Shown here: piece after piece, positions 32,001 through 43,413 of the stretch
Layout of the letters: every line of letters begins with the position of its first letter
Numbering within the stretch: position 1 is the first letter of the stretch
Origin: Liolophura sinensis
Lineage: Eukaryota; Mollusca; Polyplacophora; Chitonida; Chitonidae
Assembly: GCF_032854445.1 (NCBI RefSeq)
Contig: NC_088306.1
Span: forward strand, 8,387,193 to 8,451,192
Length of the DNA stretch: 64,000 nucleotides
Direction of reading: 5' to 3'
The notes under the pieces: generated by a model
The model's database searches: none
Told to the model about the DNA's origin: nothing
The model's input: the letters and a program-made list of their open reading frames with translations, nothing else
Position numbers and translations under genes: made by a program

Positions 32001-34591
32001 CTAGACCTTTATTGTAAGAACGTAAACATTTTGCAATAGCAAAAGTTATATCTATAAGCTATGCGAAATACATTGTAGTATCTTTCTTACTGAAGGAATT
32101 ATCGAAGTAATCACATAAAAGAGTGGATCAATTTTAGAAAAAATAATTATTAGTCATTCGTTGATTATGCTAGGCAAATAATATTGATGCCTAACCCAAT
32201 ATTTTGGCGGTCTAGTGATCCAGGTAAGACATTTAAATTATAGTGAAACAATGACAAGTACAAAGCGAATTTTAAATCACCTAATAAATATCTCTGGACA
32301 ACTTCCATTCATTTCTCACTGACAACATGAGACAGACTATTTACGAATTGTTTTATAACATGCTGCCTTATACCAATATGCAGATATTTTTCTCTTTTAT
32401 TCCATTCAGTATAAGTTATCAGGGTAATGCTAAGGATATTCTCAAGCTTTAGAATTTTATACATATATACATACATATACATTCAAACAATATGCAATCA
32501 TTTTAAAACAACATATAAGGATAACTGTACAAAAATAGACTTCCAGGCTGTTGTCCAGAACTTGAGAACAAAATCACATGTTTCGAATTATTCGGTTTAA
32601 GCCTTCGGCATGTGAATTCGCATTTATACCATAGATGCTGGTTTATTTGCATATTACACTAACGGTATTTTACATTTGTTCTTTTGGACAGTGTTTTAAT
32701 GTAGCCAAAGTGTATTGCGCCCAGGCTTCATGTTTTGTGCTTTTCTATAACGCAGTGTATTATTTGTTTTGTTTTGTGTTCCCCAGTGGACATCAATATT
32801 TGTCTGGGAATGACCGACTGTTTGATGTCAAGTATGCATTAGCGCACTAACAGTAAAGGCGTGTAGATTCACTGCCCCCCCCCCCCACCCCCAGGCCCTT
32901 ACTATGGTTACAGTGTGAAACACAAAGCCGTTCGTTATGGTATATGTTGTATTATTATGCCTGATAGGGTTATTCTCCGTTGCCATTGGTTGCGAGACGG
33001 TCGCATGATATTCTGCAAAGTGAGTGAAACGTCCAGCTCACAAAGTAATATCCCACTTTCACAAGTATACTTTTGTGTGTATAAAACATACGGTGCATGC
33101 TGTGGTACTGGATATGATGAATTGTCAGCTATCGTATCCTACTTTCACATGTATACTTTCGTACGTTAAAAACATACGGTGCATGATGTGGGATTGGATA
33201 TGATGAATTGTCAGCTCTCGACAACTGATGTTCAACTCGGATTTCGTCTCGTTGAATATTACTTCCTGACAATTCCTCATATGCCATATCACAGCATGCT
33301 GTATCTGTATATTGTCCTCTAAGGTGTGGAAAGCAAAGTCATCTAAGTCACTTTACAAGAATCCGTACGAGTTTTACGCCAAAAGTCCTTCTAATACATG
33401 AAAAATAAGCGTAAACATGACTTTAAATAACGGTTTTCCTAAAGGCCCCAGCAGTCAGTGCAGGCATTATGTAGCTTGCTGTGATGACAACAGCACTCAT
33501 AGCTGTCACAACAACTATTATTTGGGTGAGAGTCCGATTCGGGGGGATTAATCTGGTCCCGCGTTCCCGTATGATCATCGATTACGTCATTAAAGAATAA
33601 TTCCAACCATTGATGGAAATTATGCATGAATAGAGGGGTTACTAAGAAATGTAAAACATGCCCCATCTATGTCTTCATTTTCATTGAAATCACCTTCTTT
33701 GCTTTATTGTAAGGTGCTTTAAGGTTTCTAAGAGCCATGCCATTAAGCAGCTCATACCTGAAAATAGGCATCGGACGTGGGTCAGTGATAAACTGTGCAA
33801 CTCAAACCTCCAGACACACGAGTTCACGGTCCAGTACCGGCCGTGGGCCATTTCCACGCACTGTTTGATAGTGGTGCTTAGGGGACAATAATCGGTCGAC
33901 TGTGCTCGCAGGGACATTTGTGTAGCCTTATCTTCTTTCAAAGCCACATGTCCTCACCAAATATTTTTAAAAATATATAAAAATCTGAAGCTACCAAAAT
34001 ATGAATCTGGATATTGATCGTTTCCTGTCATACTACATCGACGATGATTATGCTAAAATCATAACGATAAATATCATGTAGAAAGAATAATTATACTTCG
34101 TGAAAACAATAAATTGCTTGTGGAAGCAATAAATACCTCGTCAAAATGATAATTACCTCTTCGAAACAATAAGTACCTCATCGAAACATCTTATCTGCTT
34201 GCGTATTTTTTTCATTATTTTCACATAAAACAACGTCCGAAACGAAACTAACACACGAGTCTACAGTGTCGCTTTACACGGTTAACTGCGTCACTCTTTG
34301 TAACGTAAACAATATGTCAGCATGCATACCTGAAAGCGCTAGAATTGACTAAGTCCACGTAACAAAACTTTGCTTACTGAATGGCCAAACAGCACCACCT
34401 GTCTTTATTTACGTTTTAGATGCGATACCGTGAACTCGTATATAGTTTGCAAAAATCAAGATCCTAGCATTTTGAACGAAAAAAACCCACACAGGGTTGT
34501 ATTAAAGCTTACCTGTAGATTGCCTTGAGAGTGTTGTGCGACCTGATATCATAAGCAGAATAGCTGTAGCTAATAACTGACTCAAGTCCAT
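25778..34591 (-). CDS. Secreted PAN-CCP-C-type lectin protein, five exons
   Basis: Joining 34591-34513, 31296-31075, 30641-30462, 28668-28492 and 26001-25778 gives 882 coding bases (293 residues plus stop). Every junction is GT-AG and phase 1, the exon-shuffling phase usual for extracellular modules. Order: signal peptide (1-26), PAN/apple-like domain (27-100), CCP/sushi (101-160), C-type lectin domain (161-293). There is no membrane anchor, so it is probably secreted into haemolymph or mucus. In lophotrochozoans such multi-domain lectins often act in recognition or defence, but this role is only inferred. The lectin fold has WIGG and four Cys; its sugar-site motifs are EPQ and WGN instead of EPN and WND, so calcium-dependent mannose-type binding may be altered. 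Introns carry four SINE copies. Extra exons could exist, since any phase 1-1 module would fit. Confidence 0.78.
27316..27586 (-). mobile_element. Full-length SINE in lectin intron 4
   Basis: Flanked by 14-bp duplications with one mismatch (AACTATATTGATAT at 27302-27315, AACTATGTTGATAT at 27587-27600). It is the most complete copy in the window: on the - strand it starts GGGGCCTCCGTGGCTCGGTT (A-box region) and ends in an AAAT-type tail. It gives the best reference for the family. Confidence 0.95.
27893..28137 (+). mobile_element. SINE in lectin intron 4, opposite orientation
   Basis: Reads GGGCCTTCGTG, then GTTAGCACGCCAATGATCCA, the B-box GTGAGTTCAAGTCC, core, and ACACCAATC-like end with (AAAT)n. 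Moderately diverged; no clear target duplication. Confidence 0.88.
28361..28474 (+). mobile_element. SINE core/tail fragment next to lectin exon 4 donor
   Basis: TTTGCGGATGGTCGTCCGTTT through to AACACCAATCAGATGA. It ends only about 17 bp inside the intron from the exon 4 donor, so the intron end is largely made of SINE. Confidence 0.82.
28492..28668 (-). CDS. Lectin gene exon 4 (first half of the CTLD)
   Basis: Acceptor GTGAACGTTTCAG and donor GTACGT bracket 177 bp. It encodes SYLWMNSTYYFNPTGMSW, then SSKNECESYGGWLAEIHSVT and the ENDFLVNQM helix typical of the CTLD. An alternative acceptor TTTCCCCAG about 55 bp upstream would be phase 2 and would not join the CCP exon, so the phase-1 site is preferred. 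Confidence 0.83.
28750..30010. other. Lectin intron 3, nothing else seen
   Basis: AT-rich sequence without a module-like exon. Short ORFs at 29002-29301 on both strands have no motif. Confidence 0.5.
30018..30268 (+). mobile_element. SINE with a variant head, lectin intron 3
   Basis: The head reads GCCTCCGTGGTCGAGCAGTT, more like a standard tRNA A box (GTGGTCGAGC) than the TGGCTCAGTTGG head of other copies. The core and the AATAAATC-type tail are as in the family. It may be a distinct subfamily. Confidence 0.85.
30462..30641 (-). CDS. Lectin gene exon 3 (CCP/sushi module)
   Basis: A single symmetrical phase 1-1 exon of 180 bp, acceptor TCTTCTCTCAG, donor GTACGC (non-ideal +6). It encodes CPRPL, a YPFPNGYATLTCTPGY segment and CAWTKQEPSC, which are the four Cys and the Trp before the last Cys of a CCP domain. 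CCP modules mediate protein-protein contacts in complement-like and adhesion proteins. Confidence 0.85.
30899..31015 (+). mobile_element. SINE core/tail fragment, lectin intron 2
   Basis: CAGCCTGCGGATTATC through ATAATGCTGG, CCGTCGTATAAGT and AAACACCAATGAAATAAA. The tRNA-like head is missing. Confidence 0.82.
31075..31296 (-). CDS. Lectin gene exon 2 (PAN/apple-like module)
   Basis: Acceptor CCTTTTATTCTCAG, donor GTAGAC; 222 bp, phase 1-1. The C-x3-C-x5-C spacing in SHCVMICLQTTGC followed by MFDDMCITF is that of PAN/apple domains, which bind proteins or sugars. Two Cys of the classical apple fold are not seen, so the assignment is by pattern only. Confidence 0.65.
31740..32110. repeat. Diverged third copy of the repeat at 15720 and 57600
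   Basis: GGGTTTGACGAGGTACGA, AAAGGTTCAG, AACAACAAACACCAAGGC, TATAAGCTATGCGAAATA and TTACTGAAGGAA occur in the same order and spacing as in unit C. The spread of differences shows that this copy is older than the A-C split. Nature unknown; probably a dispersed repeat lying in lectin intron 1. Confidence 0.75.
32111..33430. other. Lectin intron 1, no feature except a poly-C tract
   Basis: A C-run lies at about 32875-32887. A GTATACTTT-containing phrase near 33065-33090 is repeated near 33145-33210 (TTTCACA-GTATACTTT-GT, CATACGGTGCATG-TGTGG, GATATGATGAATTGTCAGCT), an imperfect direct duplication of about 85 bp. Confidence 0.6.
33435..33670 (-). other. Segment distantly similar to 2520-2720 and 39390-39560
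   Basis: GAGAG-CCGA-T-GGGG and CGCGTT-CCGT words, the -strand HNFHQW peptide against HNFPQW, and the following 80 bp align in order with units A and B. On the - strand one frame (33666-33439) encodes a Cys-rich tail, while a neighbouring frame encodes a TM-like stretch (IVVVTAMSAVVITASYIM). I cannot tell whether this is an old exon or an old repeat. Confidence 0.4.
34085..34195. repeat. Short imperfect tandem repeat, about 22 bp
   Basis: Five degenerate units near AATAAATACCTCGTCAAAAT stand in tandem in lectin intron 1. Confidence 0.7.
34513..34591 (-). CDS. Lectin gene exon 1 (signal peptide)
   Basis: ATG at 34591 begins 26 codons with a hydrophobic core (LLATAILLMIS) and a small-residue region before TTLS, a good secretory signal. 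The donor GTAAGC follows ACAG (phase 1), matching the phase of exon 2. It is the only signal-like exon found between exon 2 and the TATA box. Confidence 0.7.
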
Positions 34592-34654
34592 TTCCAGATA
34601 TGCCCGTTTTACAAGTTTTGGCAAAACATTTGTGCATATTTCAGTGTTCGTCTT

Positions 34655-34663
34655 CTTTTTATA
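34655..34663 (-). promoter_or_regulatory. TATA box of the lectin gene
   Basis: TATAAAAAG on the - strand lies 64 bp upstream of the start codon, which would give a 5' leader of some 35-40 nt. Position and quality support the first-exon assignment. Confidence 0.6.
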
Positions 34664-34699
34664 CAAAACACAAACGAACGATTCTTAAAAGCCATGAGA

Positions 34700-36333
34700 C
34701 ATTAAAAACGATATTTAACTGGATAGGAATCCGTCAAGAATGAAAAACTGATCAAATATTTGAAGAAAAGATCGTCCAGTTGTTTGACAAAAAATTATGT
34801 GACCCACTTAGCAAATCATTTGTTAAGTTATGCGAAAGCGCAAATAAATGGCAAACCTTATTGTCTTCGGGTCGATGTTTATTGCACGACCTCAATTAAC
34901 AGCTCTCTGTCCTGTCCATTTACATCGGTTAACAAAAGATTCACAACTGTAAATAAACACAATGACATGGCTAATAGTAACACTTTAGCAAATTACACCG
35001 AAAGCACGCGTGGCAAAGCTTATAGATCGAATCCAAGCTTCGCCGTCTTTGTGGACATTGGTAGGCCTAACTGGTGGCCTAGATAACGGTTTGATTCCGA
35101 TTGTTTACAACAATGCTCAGAAAGTGGCACTGTATCTCCTTCAATCTCTAAGAAACAAGCGGTGCGAGCTTTGAATAGGGAGATTTTAGATTCTCCAGCT
35201 CTTACTCAGCGATGTGATTTGTCAGATATAGTAGTCGATGACGCTTTCATGGCCGTTTGTGCTAGTTCGTTGACAGCCAATGGTATGGTTTGCAGATGTG
35301 TTCGCCAACCTTGGGCAAGTTCGTCAGCAACTCGACAAAGGTCGGGGGTTTACCATCAGCGCTCCAGTTGTCTCCCCCTATAAAGTGACTGCCATGGTAT
35401 GAGTGAAAAACTTTTTGAGTAATGAACCAAAACTTCAGCACCTTTTTCAGAAGTTAGAAATAAACGCCCTCAAATCAATTTACATTTTACCTTAAGTGAT
35501 GTCTCTCATAATATACAGGCTATAATAACAGGGTTACAATGGCAACAAAATCAAATGGACTTTTTTCGGCGTGCTTCAGTGTAAAAGAATTCACACAGCC
35601 TAGCATAATAGTCCAGTCAATGAGGAAGCGGCATACTTTCCAATCCCCTGAGGTGGCGCTAGTGTGAAGCGGGACCTTGAATTATTTTACCTCAAAAACG
35701 GATTTCAACGCATCGTCTAAAATGTTACAATGTAGCGGTTTCTTCTATAATGTCATTTTGTCTTTAATTTGACGTCATTAGGATGTGTTGGGAAAGGAAT
35801 GTTTGACGTCCATAAAGTGGCGCCGGATTCCCACTGTCGGGCGTTTGACGGGTGTGCCCACCGGTTTTTCATGTACACATTTTATAATAACTCGTTGCAA
35901 TTTATAGACGTTTCCCGCTCCTTATGCGTAAGGAAGTGTAGGGGCTAATTACATGACGAAGTGGCCATGCCGCCTGTATAGATCATTCATGCTTCTGGTA
36001 TCAAATCGGCATGAAACTAATCGCCGTTATATGAGTGAAGATTTAACTGGGTATGGCGTGAAACATCAATCAAAGAAATAAATATGTAGAAAAACAAATC
36101 AGGAAATTTAAAAACAAGTATGGAAAACCACTTCTCGTTGCTCAGAATTCCATCAAATATTGCAGCCGTTTGATCAGCATTACCAAATGATAAGTAAAGT
36201 GACATTTAGCACACATAACAATTTACAACTCGTATTTCAAAGTGAAATGTTTAGATCTTTAGTGTGTTGAGGTTAAGTTTTTCCTCCGGAAAGAGCAATA
36301 GGGTCTCACATTCTTTTTTTTTTAATATATAGA
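34700..36333. other. No gene recognised; two SINE-like remnants
   Basis: The + ORF at 34760-35086 (108 codons) lies next to the lectin promoter and lacks motifs. About 35290-35425 aligns loosely with the SINE core (GTCGGGGGTTTACC, GTATGAGTGAAAAACTTTTTG). About 36022-36085 resembles a SINE tail (TATGAGTGAAGATTTAACTG, GGCGTGAAACATCAATC). Unit B begins at 36334. Confidence 0.5.
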
Positions 36334-36870
36334 TCGATCTGGGTTATTTAGAAATAGAGAAAACGCCATACGCAAATAAGGGAGGTAATTTTTCCATATG
36401 ATGCTTTCTATTGACTTTTGACAAATGTTACCACAAAATGTAAGAATGCTGCAATGTAAGTAAATAGACCAAAAGCATGTTTACAGCTCACATATCAAGA
36501 GTGAAATGTCTAAATGTTGGTGTTTTAAGGGAAACTCTATCCACTGTTGATGTTACAATCACAAAAAAACCCTGCTTCTCACTAGCACCACCTCACGCGA
36601 TAAACAAATATACCGCCTTCGCAGTGTAAAAATGCACCTGGCGCAGGCCAGTGGTTTCATTTCGTGGGAGGGTTTCTCCTTTGCACAGAACTAAGCGTTG
36701 CGATGAAGTTGACATATTCTTGACATACCAGTCAAATAAACAAAGCGTGCGCGATATTGTCTAACATTTCAAGGGACATTTAATCCCATCAAACCCGTTG
36801 ATGAATTGCCGACTTTAAACACATTCGTTTTGTGTGACGTTTCTTAACGTTTCCTTTTGTCCCGTTGTAG

Positions 36871-37212
36871 GCACGCTTGTTTTCTCGGAGAACAGCCACT
36901 TGGACACCATGGCAACCGAGTCTAAACATGTTTGTTAGATTATCAGCAGCGTACTGTCTTTAAGCAGATGCGGTCTGTTCTACCAGGATCTATAATGTAC
37001 CTGAAAATCGATCGACATATTGACAATATGCCGTTTCCACCGTGCCCATTTGTATCTAACATATCCCAGTTCTATACAACGTCCCGTGAGAACAACCAAG
37101 ACAATTTACACTTGACTCAGGGTCTGATGCCCGGGCTGGCATGAGATTCTCTTGCTCTACCGGAATGACAGAATGCCTGAAAATACCGTAGGATCACCTT
37201 TTCTATGGACGG
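36871..37212 (+). other. Exon-like segment, unit B copy
   Basis: Same acceptor and donor signals as 61-400; the 70-codon ORF at 36932-37144 is open with a handful of residue changes. Confidence 0.25.
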
Positions 37213-37583
37213 TAAGATTCTTCCTGCATGTCCTTATTCCTTTATTAAATTCATTACTCCATTACAGCTTTTCTGTGTGTACATAGTAGTACATACCGGA
37301 AGGTATTTCTTCTACGTTGCTTGAGTGCTTGCTTTTGTAAATAATCCGACTAACAATTTGACCCTTTCCCCGAGTCATTTTGATTCACATTTCTGTCTTA
37401 GAGTAACAATGACGTGACAGCCCTGTGAAACAGACTGTGAAGACGATGTAGATTTATAATTTATATGAAAAACTTTCATACAGTGTAGTTTACCTGTACA
37501 TATGTTTATTTCCTAAACACATATTGGCCCTGTTCAAGCATTTACATGAACAGTTGGAATAAAACCGTAAATGAGTGCATGGA

Positions 37584-37644
37584 GGCCTCCGGATGGTCGT
37601 GGGTTTCCCCCGGGTTTGCCCGATTTCCTTCCACCATAATTCTG
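37584..37644 (+). repeat. Internally deleted SINE relic, unit B
   Basis: Counterpart of 777-835, with the same head-to-core junction. Confidence 0.7.
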
Positions 37645-40600
37645 GTGTGTTCTTGCCTATGGAACAAAGCACTATACCATGCTCTGGGCGACTGAGTGAA
37701 AACAGTACCATGCTGGAATATCATTTGTTCCGAGCCAGGACACCAGTAGTGAGGCCAAGCCTAAAAGAGACAAGCACATGCACTGTAAGGAGCATTCGGT
37801 ACTGATCAATTGCTGCCTATTATTGGTGACCCACCTTATTCAGCAGTTTCCGCTGTAGTCAGCAAAGCTCAATAGATCTGAACAGCTGAACTGAAACACT
37901 TTTCACTGAAGACGGAAAGCTATTGCATGTCATAACATAACTATTCTGTTATTGTCATTCTGTGAAATGCAGATATATCGTATTGTTGAAATCACTCTAA
38001 CAATTTTACGCAAAGCAACTCTTTTGGCGCATATGCTATATTCTACTTCATTTTGTATTGTTATTCATCATTTATCTGAAAATATCCCAACTAAAGGAAA
38101 TGTTACAAAGTCCAAAAAACACAGCTTGCTTTCAAACTATAAGCACACATGTTTCATCCAAATGGTATTAAAATATCTTTGTGACATTGTCTAAATACAC
38201 AATTTTTTTCAAACCATCACTATATACACATCGCCTAAATGATGTTAAAAGATTTTTGTAACATTGCCTAAATACTCAGCTTATTTTCAAACTATCACCA
38301 TACACACATCATCGAAACGTTATAAACTGATTTTGAGTATGTCTACGCCAGTGCCAGAGGGAATGTATAAGTTGATAGTTTTTCAACACTTTTATGAGCA
38401 GTCAAAATAAAAACCTAACAGAGGTGAACTGACAAAAGGCCCTTCTTCACTGGTTACTTTCCACCATTTACCAGTTATCGCACTGTCGTCGTTGACTTGC
38501 CTTCTCTCTCTTGTAGTTATAGTCTTTCATATTTATATTTATAGAATAGCACAAATGGCGTACTGTACTTTATCTATGCACTGTGTGCTATTTTCAGAAT
38601 GATATAGTTTGATTTGTTGAATTATTCCTACCTGGTGTATATATAAAACCTTTTGACGTCAGAAAACTTGTCTAACGAGAAGAGATCTCTCAACAAGAAA
38701 ACCGCCTATCTTGGAAACACGCTGCCATACACATCACTTTCGCGCTTTCATTTCTTAAAAATGCCTCGACAGTGAAGATGTTCAAACATAACAATCAGTG
38801 ATGTCTCACACTTTGGCCAACACCATGGAAGGATGGCTCAAAATTGAACAGAGTTTGTACAATAGACGTGTGTATGGGTAATGACAATGTGAAACCATTA
38901 CTGCTTTGTTTGAGTCCTTTTAACTTTGGGCAATTGAAGAACCAAGTGCGTGTGGGGGGAGAGGGCTCAACTGAACTGGCTACAAATCACAACTATTATC
39001 CTCTGAACCATCAACCGTCAAGCCCTCAGAGAACAGCACTGCGTTCATAAAACATTGTCTTACAACAGAGAACATTGCAGACAACATTTCAAGTGGAAAA
39101 GATACATGGAAAGCTTGATTTTAATTTCTTAAAACGTGGCATATGATGTGGCTTACCTATAAAACTCTCGACTTTCTCTTTGGGACTTAAGGGGTTCAGA
39201 ATTGATTCTGATTGGGTGACAGTGGAGATAGGATTTCCTGGGTTAAATCTTTAGGCCTTGGATACGCTTGAATAATTGTACTACACCTAAAAATTCAGCT
39301 TAGGCTAGGCATAGCCTGGACTTTCCTATCCTTCACACCAGGCAGTCAGAATCGATGCAGTATCTTTTTTAAAAATTATTTTGAACTCTGTCAGTCCAGA
39401 AATTAAGTAGCCTTCTGTGGTGACATCAACGGTAATAGCTGTTGAATAATTTTACTGAGGGGAGAGCCCGAATTGGGGGCGCTAAGGTCCTCCCGCGTTA
39501 CCGTTACTTTCTTCGATGCCGTCATTGTCGGCTTTTTCCTTCCACTGAGGGAAGTTGTGCTTAAAATAAATAGGTTATTAGCAAAAAAAATATCTGACCA
39601 AAATAATGTTTTTCTCTCATTTTGGGGCATATATTTCTTCAGTCTCTTTAAAACCATACTCTTTGTTTTATTGCATCTTTTCATGCATTCTGTAGGAGTA
39701 CTGCCCAATGGGGGTGTGGTATACCTTACTTGTCGTGGCCAGTCTCTACACTGGGAAGTAGAGGACTAGTAGTGTGATTTTGGTGAGGAGCAGCATAAAA
39801 TTGTAGATTATCGTGTTGAAGAAGCATTTCTGACTATTTCCATGTTTACTCGACCCAGCCGAGTTTAAAAGCCCTGCTTGCATTTTAGTGGGCGTCAGCA
39901 TATGACTGACATTGCTAAAGAGCATGTAGGATCTCGATTTCAGCAAAATGAACAGGCACACCTCTTCATTGCCCTTTATAATATCACCCTCGCAAGTTTG
40001 GTTACCAGACACAACACTTTTGCTACAATCGACGTCTCCATTTGATCTGTACATTTCCATCCGATATTATTGGTCTCCGCTATCATTATTTACACGTCTG
40101 CTCGATGTTACCTAATCATTTGCTGTAGCAGTATTGATAAATAATCTCCATGTAATCTTTGTCGTATAACTGATATATTCTTCAGGACGCGTAATAATTC
40201 TTCTAACTTGGTATAAAGCAATTTCTCCCGAAGTAGTGAGCAAATATTAAAGGCATTTCTGTTTGAATCACTAACACGGGAGGGGGTGAGAGTGAACAAA
40301 ATTTTAGTAAATAAATTCTCTTTTTTCAGACGGCCAAACATATAAGAATTATATCACTTTTTCCATTCAGCAATTCCGGAAAAAACATCTGTCCAATGAA
40401 ATATAAAAAATGAACATAGTGTTAGTTGTAAAATTCTTTTTGATCGAATCGAAATATGTACACATGGGCCAAAAATGTAACGCATTAACTGAAATGATCT
40501 GTTTTCAAAATTTGTTCACAGTTGCTAATTAAATTTGATATGCGCTGTTCTTTCCTAGTGTCATGAAACAATCACCGGAATCACATTCAGCCATAACTTT

Positions 40601-41031
40601 CAATCGCTAGGACAAAAAACGTGCAGCATCTGATTTGTAGATCCCAACTTGCCTCACTGATCCCGGGATCTTGGCGCCAATAAGGTGATGCAATTGCGTA
40701 CTCTTATTAAACAGTGCATGCGTCGCTCTCTACGTTCGCTTTACATCATCTCCATCAATAGCAAACTATGTACAGAAATCTTGAGCAACGCCGAGGTCAC
40801 TTGGGTCACGGTGATGAGGCAGGAAGTGAAGTCAAAAACCACCAAAACTCTCAGCCTATAATAATACAATATGTACATGCATCCTTTTATTTCAAGTACT
40901 CACAAGATGACTCTAATCAAGATCTGAACCATTTTTGTAGACGGATGCTGATTAAATATTTCCGCTCGAGGACACCAGTGGTGATGCTAAGCCTAAACAT
41001 GCCTACGTGCGTAGCACATGCTTTAAAGGTC

Positions 41032-41063
41032 AAGTTTGTTAGTAGTGAAGTTTGTTAGTGGTG
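41032..41063. repeat. Two tandem copies of the 16-bp unit (unit B)
   Basis: AAGTTTGTTAGTAGTG and AAGTTTGTTAGTGGTG; one unit fewer than A and C. Confidence 0.85.
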
Positions 41064-43413
41064 AGCACTGATACTACATGCGCTGTAAGGAGTGCGGTGA
41101 AATTGCTCAATCCTTGAACGTGGCACGTATTGAATATGGCCCTTTGACGGGTTTACATAACGACAGAGTAAGCTTAGGCCAAACCACACCTTTTAACCCG
41201 TAGCCCAGCATAGCCACTTTGTATACAAGGCGGTGTCAACAGCTCCTTGAACTTGAGTGCTACGTCAAGCGAACAAACCTGTTTATCATTTTTCACGGAC
41301 ATCCGAGTATTTATGTTTTTTCTTGCGCCCAGACGCTTTGTTTGCGCATACTGGTTGTCTAGGCAACATTGGAGTTCGTACAAAGGTCACGGTCTCATAA
41401 GTCCAAAACCAGGGCTTGTTGACGTTCACAATTAACACATGCTGTGCACATTGATCTGTCCCAAATGCCCTGTTATTATAACTGTCCTGGTTCTCAGAGT
41501 AGGGTCCAATGTTGTTCATTTGACATTATCTTCCAGTGTTATTTTTCGCCTCTTTCTTTGAAACTCTGTAGGATCGAGGTGAGGATACGGTTTGAAGGAG
41601 GGGGTCGGGTAGGGAGCGTGGTGTGATTGTCGGCGGGAACTGGGAGTTGGGTGACAAGAATCATTTGACATTGGCGCCTGTCAAGTTGTTCTGATTGTTT
41701 ATACGCTTGTCATATACCCATAAGATCCAAACTGCTCAGCTATAAATTGCATTTTGCAGCTTTCTTTACTTTCCTTTTGTCAAACACCGTTAATACCGCA
41801 TTACCCCCCCCCCCCACACACACACACCCACACTGCGCACCGAAGCACCTAAATTTTAGCACAGCGGGGTCAACGGCACCACTAGCAGGGTCAAGCAGGG
41901 TGCGTCTTGTTAACCCAAGCGGGTTACCCTAATTTCGCATTTCAAGGGCTCCCGTGTTGAACGTGATTCTTGTAAACCCCTTTTATTTGTGTTGCATTCT
42001 ACATGGTCAGATATTTAACACTGGAATATGCTGATGTTGATTCGTCATGAAGAGGCGTAATGTTGAAAACCAAGTGAAGTACTAAAAGCAGGTAAGCGTA
42101 CACGATAATAATTGCCATGAAGATGTACATGTAGATGTGGCGGAATACGTGCATAGGTGCGGAAGTTGTGAATATCAGGTTGCCGCTTTTGTTGGTCGCT
42201 GTCGCGCTGTTCAGATAATTATTGTGAAAAGGAGATTATTTGTCTAAACGTGATCGAGCCTGTATGTCATAACCAAGGAGTTGTTTCAGATTAAATCGTT
42301 GAAAAAGATCAGATTAGAATCACGTTGTTGTTGCAGTTCGTTGTGCAAGATAATTACCTGTATATTCTGAACGATACATGATTAGATAGAGGCTTCAACA
42401 CCTGGTCTCATTTTCAGGTGGTGCTCAACTAGGTAGGCTGGATAAGCTAGTGTCGCAAACAAACGTTGGCTAAATTCGTGATTTACGGTGCTTGCTAGAC
42501 TGAAGATACATCTTGTATATAGGCGGGTCTGTCGACTCGACTATGCCGTTAGCAGTTACGGCAAAATAATGTCTTTTTTCCGTGGTATTTTACGAAAGCC
42601 GCCACCTTATCGCGCAAAACATGTGTGATACCTTGCTCCGTCTTGTTCTATACACAGTTATGATGTCAGTAGGCAGAGTAGGCTAAATAAATGTACCAGT
42701 CACAGTTATGAAAGGGTTATAACATTTCAGTATGCATATCTTGACGATTACGTTCTGGCTTAGTAGCAGTGAATACTAGACCAGTACTAGATCACCTATT
42801 AAATTGAAATAGAAAACTCTTCAATTCTTTCTTACTTACCTGTGGCTTGAACACGGTGCAAGGGGTTGAAAGCTGTATTTAACATTTAAGCATTTACATG
42901 AACAGTAAGAATAAAACCCTCACTGAGGTCTCACTGAGGTATGCCTAAACTGACAGTAGGTTGGATTTCACTGGTTATTTGTGACCATTTGCGAGTCAAT
43001 AACAGGACCAAACGGCCACAATTTCTTGGCAAATGAACAGAGCAGCGCAAAACTTGGACGTGTTCAGTAATCAAACACAAAAAGCAACTTCTGTTGTTTT
43101 CATTCAACACAAAAATGTATTACTATTCAAACGTCATCATGGGGGAACAATGCTCCACGTTTCACTCGTGTCTAGTATAGGTAGAGAACTAAATAATTAA
43201 TAGATAAAAAAGCCTTTAATTTAGAACCATTTGTATGTATACTTACAGAACAGTGCTCTAGTGTTGAGAAAAAAATAAGCAAAAGTACATCGTAATGTTA
43301 CACACCTAGCAAATCAGACGGTCATTACTCTTAAATTAATAGCATTTATCTGTTTGTAGGCCAATGTTGTTTGCTGTAAACATGGTATTCTGAGGAAAAC
43401 TGCCAATTTCTGC

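Noticed and set aside
34760..35086. A 108-codon plus-strand ORF as a separate gene
   Set aside because: No signal, domain, splice partners or biased composition; it lies directly upstream of the lectin promoter.
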